Shown here: piece after piece, positions 59,796 to 64,000 of the stretch | Numbering within the stretch: the first letter of the stretch is position 1 | Layout of the letters: each line of letters begins with the position of its first letter | Source: DATLLN01 sp963809205 | GTDB lineage: Bacteria; Actinomycetota; Thermoleophilia; Gaiellales; JAICJC01 | Direction of reading: 5' to 3' | DNA: 64,000 nt | NCBI GenBank assembly: GCA_963809205.1 | Contig: CAWEIS010000025.1 | Span: 310,001 to 374,000 of the forward strand | Translations under genes and position numbers: made by a program | The notes under the pieces: generated by a model | Databases searched by the model: none | What the model was told of the DNA's origin: nothing | Seen by the model: only the letters and a program-made list of their open reading frames with translations

Positions 59796-60859
59796 CAGGC
59801 GATGCCGAGCTCGGCCACCGCCGCATCGAGGTCGTCGCGGCCGGTGACCGTGACGTGGCCCAGCTTGCGGCCCGGCCGCGGGGCCTTGCCGTAGAGGTGC
59901 AGATGCGCCCCGTCGACGGCCAGCACGTGGGCGGCCGGCGGCGTCTCGCCGATCAGGTTGACCATGGCGCTGCGGCCGATCGCGTCGCACGCACCCAGCG
60001 GCAGGCCGGCGACCGCGCGGACGTGGTTCTCGAACTGACTGGTGCGCGCGCCCTCGATCGTCCAGTGCCCCGAGTTGTGGACGCGCGGCGCGATCTCGTT
60101 GGCCAACAGGCGGTCGCCGACCGCGAACAGCTCCAGCGCCAGCACGCCGATGTATTCCAGCCGTTCGAGCAGCAGCCGCATGTAGCCGGCGGCCAGCTCC
60201 TGCGCCTCCGTTGTCAGATCGGGCGCCGGGGCCAGCGTCAGACGGAGGATGCCCTCCCGGTGGTGGTTCTCGACGACCGGGTACGTCCGTACCTCGCCCG
60301 CGATGCCGCGCACCGCGATCACCGACAGCTCGCGGTCGAACGGCACCAGCTGCTCTGCGATCAGCGGCACGTTGCCCAGTGAGGCGAAGGCGTCGTCGAT
60401 GTCCGCGCGCTCATGTGCGACCAGCTGCCCCTTGCCGTCGTAGCCCAGCCTCCGCGTCTTGACGACGGCCGGCAGCTCCAGCGCGTCGAGGTCGGCCTGC
60501 GAGTCGATGGGACGGAAGTCCGGCGTGTCGATGCCCAGCTCCCGGAACAGCGCCTTCTCGTGGAGCCGGTCCTGGGCGATGGCGAGCGCCGTCGGCGGCG
60601 GGTGCACCGCGACTGCTGATGCCAGCCGGTCGGCCGACGACGCCGGCACCGACTCGAACTCGAACGTGACGACGTCGGACGCCGCCGCCAGCGCGTCGAG
60701 CCCCGCTGGATCGTCGTAGGCTCCGACGATCAGGTCGCTGACCGGCCCCGCGCAGGCGTCCGTCGCGGGGTCGAGGCAGGTGCAGCCGATGCCCAGCGGA
60801 CGGGCGGCCAACGCGAGCATGCGGGCGAGCTGCCCGCCGCCGAGCACCCCCAGCTGCAT
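59795..60859 (-). CDS. purK: N5-carboxyaminoimidazole ribonucleotide synthase
   Basis: A 354-residue ATP-grasp enzyme that carboxylates AIR to N5-CAIR using ATP and bicarbonate in purine synthesis. Features include GVLGGGQLARMLALAARPLG, VVKTRRLGYDGKGQ, IAEQLVPFDRELSVIAVR and NEIAPRVHNSGHWTIEGA. It overlaps purE by one base and acts directly before it in the pathway. Confidence 0.95.
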   Translation of the reverse strand: MQLGVLGGGQLARMLALAARPLGIGCTCLDPATDACAGPVSDLIVGAYDDPAGLDALAAASDVVTFEFESVPASSADRLASAVAVHPPPTALAIAQDRLHEKALFRELGIDTPDFRPIDSQADLDALELPAVVKTRRLGYDGKGQLVAHERADIDDAFASLGNVPLIAEQLVPFDRELSVIAVRGIAGEVRTYPVVENHHREGILRLTLAPAPDLTTEAQELAAGYMRLLLERLEYIGVLALELFAVGDRLLANEIAPRVHNSGHWTIEGARTSQFENHVRAVAGLPLGACDAIGRSAMVNLIGETPPAAHVLAVDGAHLHLYGKAPRPGRKLGHVTVTGRDDLDAAVAELGIA

Positions 60860-61359
60860 CAGCCGGCGGCTGGGTCGGGCGAGCTGGCCACGGCGCCGGT
60901 CTGCGCCCGCCGGTAGTGCTCGAGCCGCTGCACGATCTCCGGGCGCGAGCCGGCGACGATCGCAGTCGCCAGCAGCGCGGCGTTGACGGCGCCGGCGCGG
61001 CCGATGGCGACCGTGCCGACCGGGATCCCCGCCGGCATCTGCACGATGGAGAGCAACGAGTCCATCCCCGAGAGCGCCTTCGACTCGACCGGCACGCCGA
61101 TCACCGGGAGCGACGTCTTGGCCGCCGTCATCCCGGGCAGGTGGGCCGCGCCGCCGGCGCCGGCGATGATCACCTCGATACCGCGGCCGCGCGCGTTGTG
61201 CGCGTAGTCGAACATCAGGTCGGGCGTCCGGTGCGCCGAGATCACGCGCCGCTCGTACGGCACCTCGAGCTCGTCGAGCGTGTCGCAGGCGTGATGCATG
61301 GTCTCCCAGTCGGAGCGCGAGCCCATGATCACGCCAACCAGGGGGCCCCTGTCGCTCAT
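60859..61359 (-). CDS. purE: N5-carboxyaminoimidazole ribonucleotide mutase
   Basis: A 166-residue PurE class I enzyme that converts N5-CAIR to CAIR. It has MGSRSDWETM, the SAHRTPD histidine motif, GAGGAAHLPGMTAAKT and MPAGIPVGTVAIGRAG. The purE-purK order is the usual one. It is divergent from the P-type ATPase gene, with 24 bases between starts. Confidence 0.95.
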   Translation of the reverse strand: MSDRGPLVGVIMGSRSDWETMHHACDTLDELEVPYERRVISAHRTPDLMFDYAHNARGRGIEVIIAGAGGAAHLPGMTAAKTSLPVIGVPVESKALSGMDSLLSIVQMPAGIPVGTVAIGRAGAVNAALLATAIVAGSRPEIVQRLEHYRRAQTGAVASSPDPAAG

Positions 61360-61383
61360 GGCCGGGACACTACACTGCCCCTC

Positions 61384-63793
61384 GTGAGCGAGGCGGGGCT
61401 GACCGAGGCCGAGGCCGGCCGGCGGCTGACCGAGCGCGGGGAGCGGGAGACCCTCCCCTCCAGCCGCACCGTCGCCGGGATCGTCCGCGAGAACACGCTG
61501 ACGCTGTTCAACCTGATCCTGGTGTCCTTCTTCGTGCTGCTCCTGGTGGCCGGCGACCCCGCGGACGGGCTGTTCCTGGCGATCGCGGTTGCCAACTCGG
61601 GCATCGGCATCGTCCAGGAGCTGCGCGCCAAGCGTGCGCTCGACCGGGCCGCCCTGCTGGTCGCACCCCGTGCGCGGGTGGTGCGCGACGGCGCCGAGCG
61701 CGGGGTGGCCGTCGACGAGGTCGTGGACGGCGACCTGGTGCGGATCGGCGCCGGCGACCAGATCGTCGCCGACGGCGAGCTGGTGGGTGCGACCGGCCTG
61801 CAGCTCGACGAATCGCCGCTGACCGGCGAGTCCGAGCCGGTCAGCCGCGCCGCCGGCGACCGGGTGCTGTCCGGGTCGTTCGCGGTCGAGGGCAGTGGCG
61901 AGTACGTGGCCACGGGCACCGGTGCCGGGAGCTACGCGCAGCAGCTGCTGGGCGAGGCGCGCGAGCACGCCCACGAGCGCTCGCCGCTGGAGGTACAGAT
62001 CAACCGTCTGCTCACCCTGCTGGTCGTGGTCATGGTGCCGCTGGGGGCGGTGTTCATCTTTGCGCTGATCCACCGGGACGTGCCGTTCCGGGAGTCGGCA
62101 GCGACGGCCACCGCAGGCATCGTCACCCTGGTGCCGGAGGGCCTGGTGCTGCTGACCAGCCTGACGTTCGCGATGGCCGCCGCGCGGCTGACCAGCCGGG
62201 GCATGCTCGTGCAGTACCTGAACGCCGTCGAATCGCTGGCCAACGTCGACACCGTCTGCCTGGACAAGACCGGCACGCTCACCGACGGCAACCTGACGCT
62301 GGTCGAGGTGATCCCGCTCGACGGCACGGCTGAGGAGGAGGTGCGGGACATGCTCGGGCGATTCGCCGCGAGCGCCGCCGGGCGCAACGAGACGCTGGAA
62401 GCGGTCGCCGCGGCGATCGCGCGGCGACGGCGCCGCCGTCGCCGACGAGGTGTCGTTCTCGTCGCGCTGGAAGTGGAGCGCGCTGCGCCTGGAGTCGGCG
62501 CCAGAGTGGCTGGTGCTGGGCGCGCCGGACGTGCTCACCGCCAACGGCGCACACGACGTGATCGGGGAGCGGCAGGCGGCCGGTCGCCGGGTGCTGGTAT
62601 TCGGCACCGCGCCGTCCGCCGAGCAGCCGTCGGGGGACGGCACGCGCCCGCCCGACCTGCGCCCGCTGGCCGCGGTGGTGCTCAGCGAGCGGCTGCGCGA
62701 GGACACGCGGGCGACCGTCGAGTATCTGCAGTCGCAGGGCGTCGCGCTGAAGGTGATGTCGGGGGACTCGCCGGTGACCGTCGCCGCGATCGCCGGCGAT
62801 GCCGGGATCGACGTGACCGCCGGCGCGGTCGAGGGCGCCGCGCTGCCCGCCGACAACGCCGGCGTGCGGTCGCTGGTCTCCTCCCGCAACGTGTTCGCCC
62901 GCCTCGCACCGCACGACAAGCGGCGGTTGGTGGAGGCGCTGCGCGCCGAGGGCGCCTACGTCGCCATGATCGGCGACGGCGTCAACGACGTGCCGGCGAT
63001 GAAGCGATCGCGGCTGGGGATCGGGTTCGGCAGCGGCAGCCAGCTGGCGAAGTCGGTCGCCGACTGCGTGCTGATCGACAACCGGTTCGGATCGATCCCG
63101 GATGCGATCGGCGAGGGCCGGCGGATCATCGGCAACGTCCAGCGGGTGGCCTGCCTGTTCGTCACCAAGTCGGTGTTCGCCGCCGCCGTCATTCTCACCT
63201 TCGGCGTGCTGACCAGCGGCTTCCCGCTGCTGCCGCGCCACCTCTCGCTGGCGGCGACGTTCACGGTCGGCATCCCCGCGTTCGTGCTCGCCCTGTCGCC
63301 CATCCAGGGGCCGGCGCCGACCATTGGCTTCCTCCGCAGGGTTGCCCGCTTCGCCATCCCGGCGGGCGTTGTCCTCGCTGGCGCGACGATCCTGTCCTAC
63401 CTGGCGGTCGCATCCGTGCGGAGCTACTCGCAGGAGGAGGGGCGGACGGCCGCGACCACGGTCTACGTGGCGGTCGGGCTCTACCTGCTGCTGGTGCTCG
63501 AGGCCGACCGCATGCAGGCGTCGCGACGGCATGCGATCTCGGTGCTCGCGTTGGTCGGCGGCCTCGCCAGCGGCTACCTGCTGGTGCTCGGCTCCGACGC
63601 GGGGCGCAGCTTCTTTGCGCTCGCCCAGCCGGGGGTCTGGGTGATGATGGTCGTGGTCGGCGTCTCGCTGCTGGCGTTCGTCGCACTTTCCTGGCTGCGG
63701 CTGTCCCCGTACCGGGGCGCGCGGCCTGAAATATCGGGGTCAGACCCCGATTTTTCAGCGACCCGCGGCAGCGGCAGCCAGCGCAAGCAGTAG
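61384..63793 (+). pseudogene. cation-transporting P-type ATPase (CtpE-like), frameshifted
   Basis: The first frame gives the N-terminus (SEAGLTEAEAGRRLTERG), the actuator motif LTGESEPVS and the phosphorylation site CLDKTGTLTDG. Around 62419-62424 the frame changes; the continuation reads GDGAAVADEVSFSSRWKW, then the hinge MIGDGVNDVPAMK and the C-terminal helices. Removing one base (or adding two) at about 62422 joins both into a protein of about 800 residues. All P-type motifs are present, so the gene was intact recently or the shift is an error. Mycobacterial CtpE takes up calcium; the ion here is inferred. The last 23 codons cover a repeat palindrome. Confidence 0.8.
63726..63758. repeat. 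palindrome with GGGGTCAGACCCC core
   Basis: A 33-base palindrome from CTGAAATATC through GGGGTCAGACCCC to GATTTTTCAG, with one mismatched pair. It lies within the last codons of the P-type ATPase gene and reaches the stop codon of the convergent gene. Its core is shared with the elements at 15825 and 52606. Confidence 0.7.
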
Positions 63794-64000
63794 CGGATGC
63801 AGCTCGCCGCTCTGCGAGCTGCCGACCTGCGGCTGGAACAGCGTGGCCACGTAGAAGGCGTGGTCGGGCAGCTCGACCGCCTCGACACCGGCGTCGTCCG
63901 CGTGCGCGGAGATGACGAGCCCGGCCGCGGCCAGCCGCTCGGTGTACCGGCCGTCCAGGCCGTAGTTACACCAGTGGAAGCCGGTGAACGGCTCCGTGCC
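63755..64000 (-). CDS. CTP-synthase-like glutamine amidotransferase (3' end only)
   Basis: The last 81 residues of a minus-strand gene cut by the window edge. FTGFHWCNYGLDGRYTERLA, then VVISAHADD-like strands, ELPDHAFYVATLFQPQVGSS and HPLLLALAAAAAG match the end of the class I amidotransferase domain of the CTP-synthase C-terminal-region-related family. The catalytic histidine position near FQPQ is glutamine-proline here, so the visible part does not prove amidotransferase activity. It overlaps the 3' end of the P-type ATPase gene by 39 bases. Confidence 0.65.
   Translation of the reverse strand, partial: GTEPFTGFHWCNYGLDGRYTERLAAAGLVISAHADDAGVEAVELPDHAFYVATLFQPQVGSSQSGELHPLLLALAAAAAGR

Noticed and set aside
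56988..59894. A 968-codon open frame on the plus strand
   Set aside because: It is antisense to the FAD oxidoreductase and MFS genes, which have clear family motifs on the minus strand.

Overview
The window is GC-rich, densely packed with genes on both strands, and uses many GTG starts. The gene set and order (CarD, DisA, RadA, a PIN/TRAM protein, IspD/IspF, CysS, a Spo0H-like sigma factor) suggest an actinobacterium, probably of a deep lineage such as the Thermoleophilia. The lineage is inferred; no rRNA gene is present to confirm it.

Left part (1-9829): the 5' end of dhaM faces an IclR regulator across a promoter fully covered by a 25-bp palindrome. An RpiR regulator follows, then a housekeeping run: radA, disA, (CGNR protein on the other strand), carD, yacL-like PIN/TRAM, ispD, a PHP phosphatase, ispF and a HAD phosphatase, mostly joined by 4-bp start/stop overlaps. 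The same order continues at 24310-28634 with gltX, cysS, rlmB, a yacP-like NYN protein and a sigH-like sigma gene, then tRNA-Thr. This is the gene order known from Bacillus subtilis (radA-disA-yacL-ispD-ispF-gltX-cysS-rlmB-yacP-sigH), here split by about 14.5 kb of accessory genes.

The insert (9830-24309) holds a universal stress protein, a frameshifted phosphotransferase, mutY, a large cyclase-domain ATPase, a TetR/cupin pair with interlocking promoters, an O-methyltransferase, a sulfatase, a second methyltransferase, a small membrane protein, a DUF2252 protein, a ClC channel and a Rieske protein.

From tRNA-Thr onward (28684-31518), the 3' end of the tRNA and a downstream 27-bp block are repeated 2.5 kb away, bracketing an archaeal/eukaryal-type prolyl-tRNA synthetase and degenerate DNA, as in an integrated element. 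A zinc-ribbon adenylate cyclase/ATPase and a divergent cNMP-binding/CBS/nucleotidyltransferase protein come next, then SDR, aldo/keto reductase, a PrmC-like methylase, an aminotransferase and an MscS channel.

The right part (42340-58540) looks like one catabolic locus: a polyamine-type ABC importer, two class III aminotransferases, a MOFRL glycerate 2-kinase, an enolase paralogue with an altered active site, a GntR/FCD regulator, an SDR, an SMP-30 protein, an M20 hydrolase and two tandem FAD oxidoreductases. Similar sequence motifs lie at four points around these genes and suggest one regulon. Together they could import an amine or amino acid and carry its carbon to glycerate, 2-phosphoglycerate and PEP. 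The window ends with an MFS exporter, purK, purE, a frameshifted P-type ATPase and the 3' end of a CTP-synthase-like amidotransferase gene.

Three genes carry single apparent frameshifts (about 10.82, 45.73 and 62.42 kb), each in a short GC-rich run. These could be sequencing errors or real inactivations.
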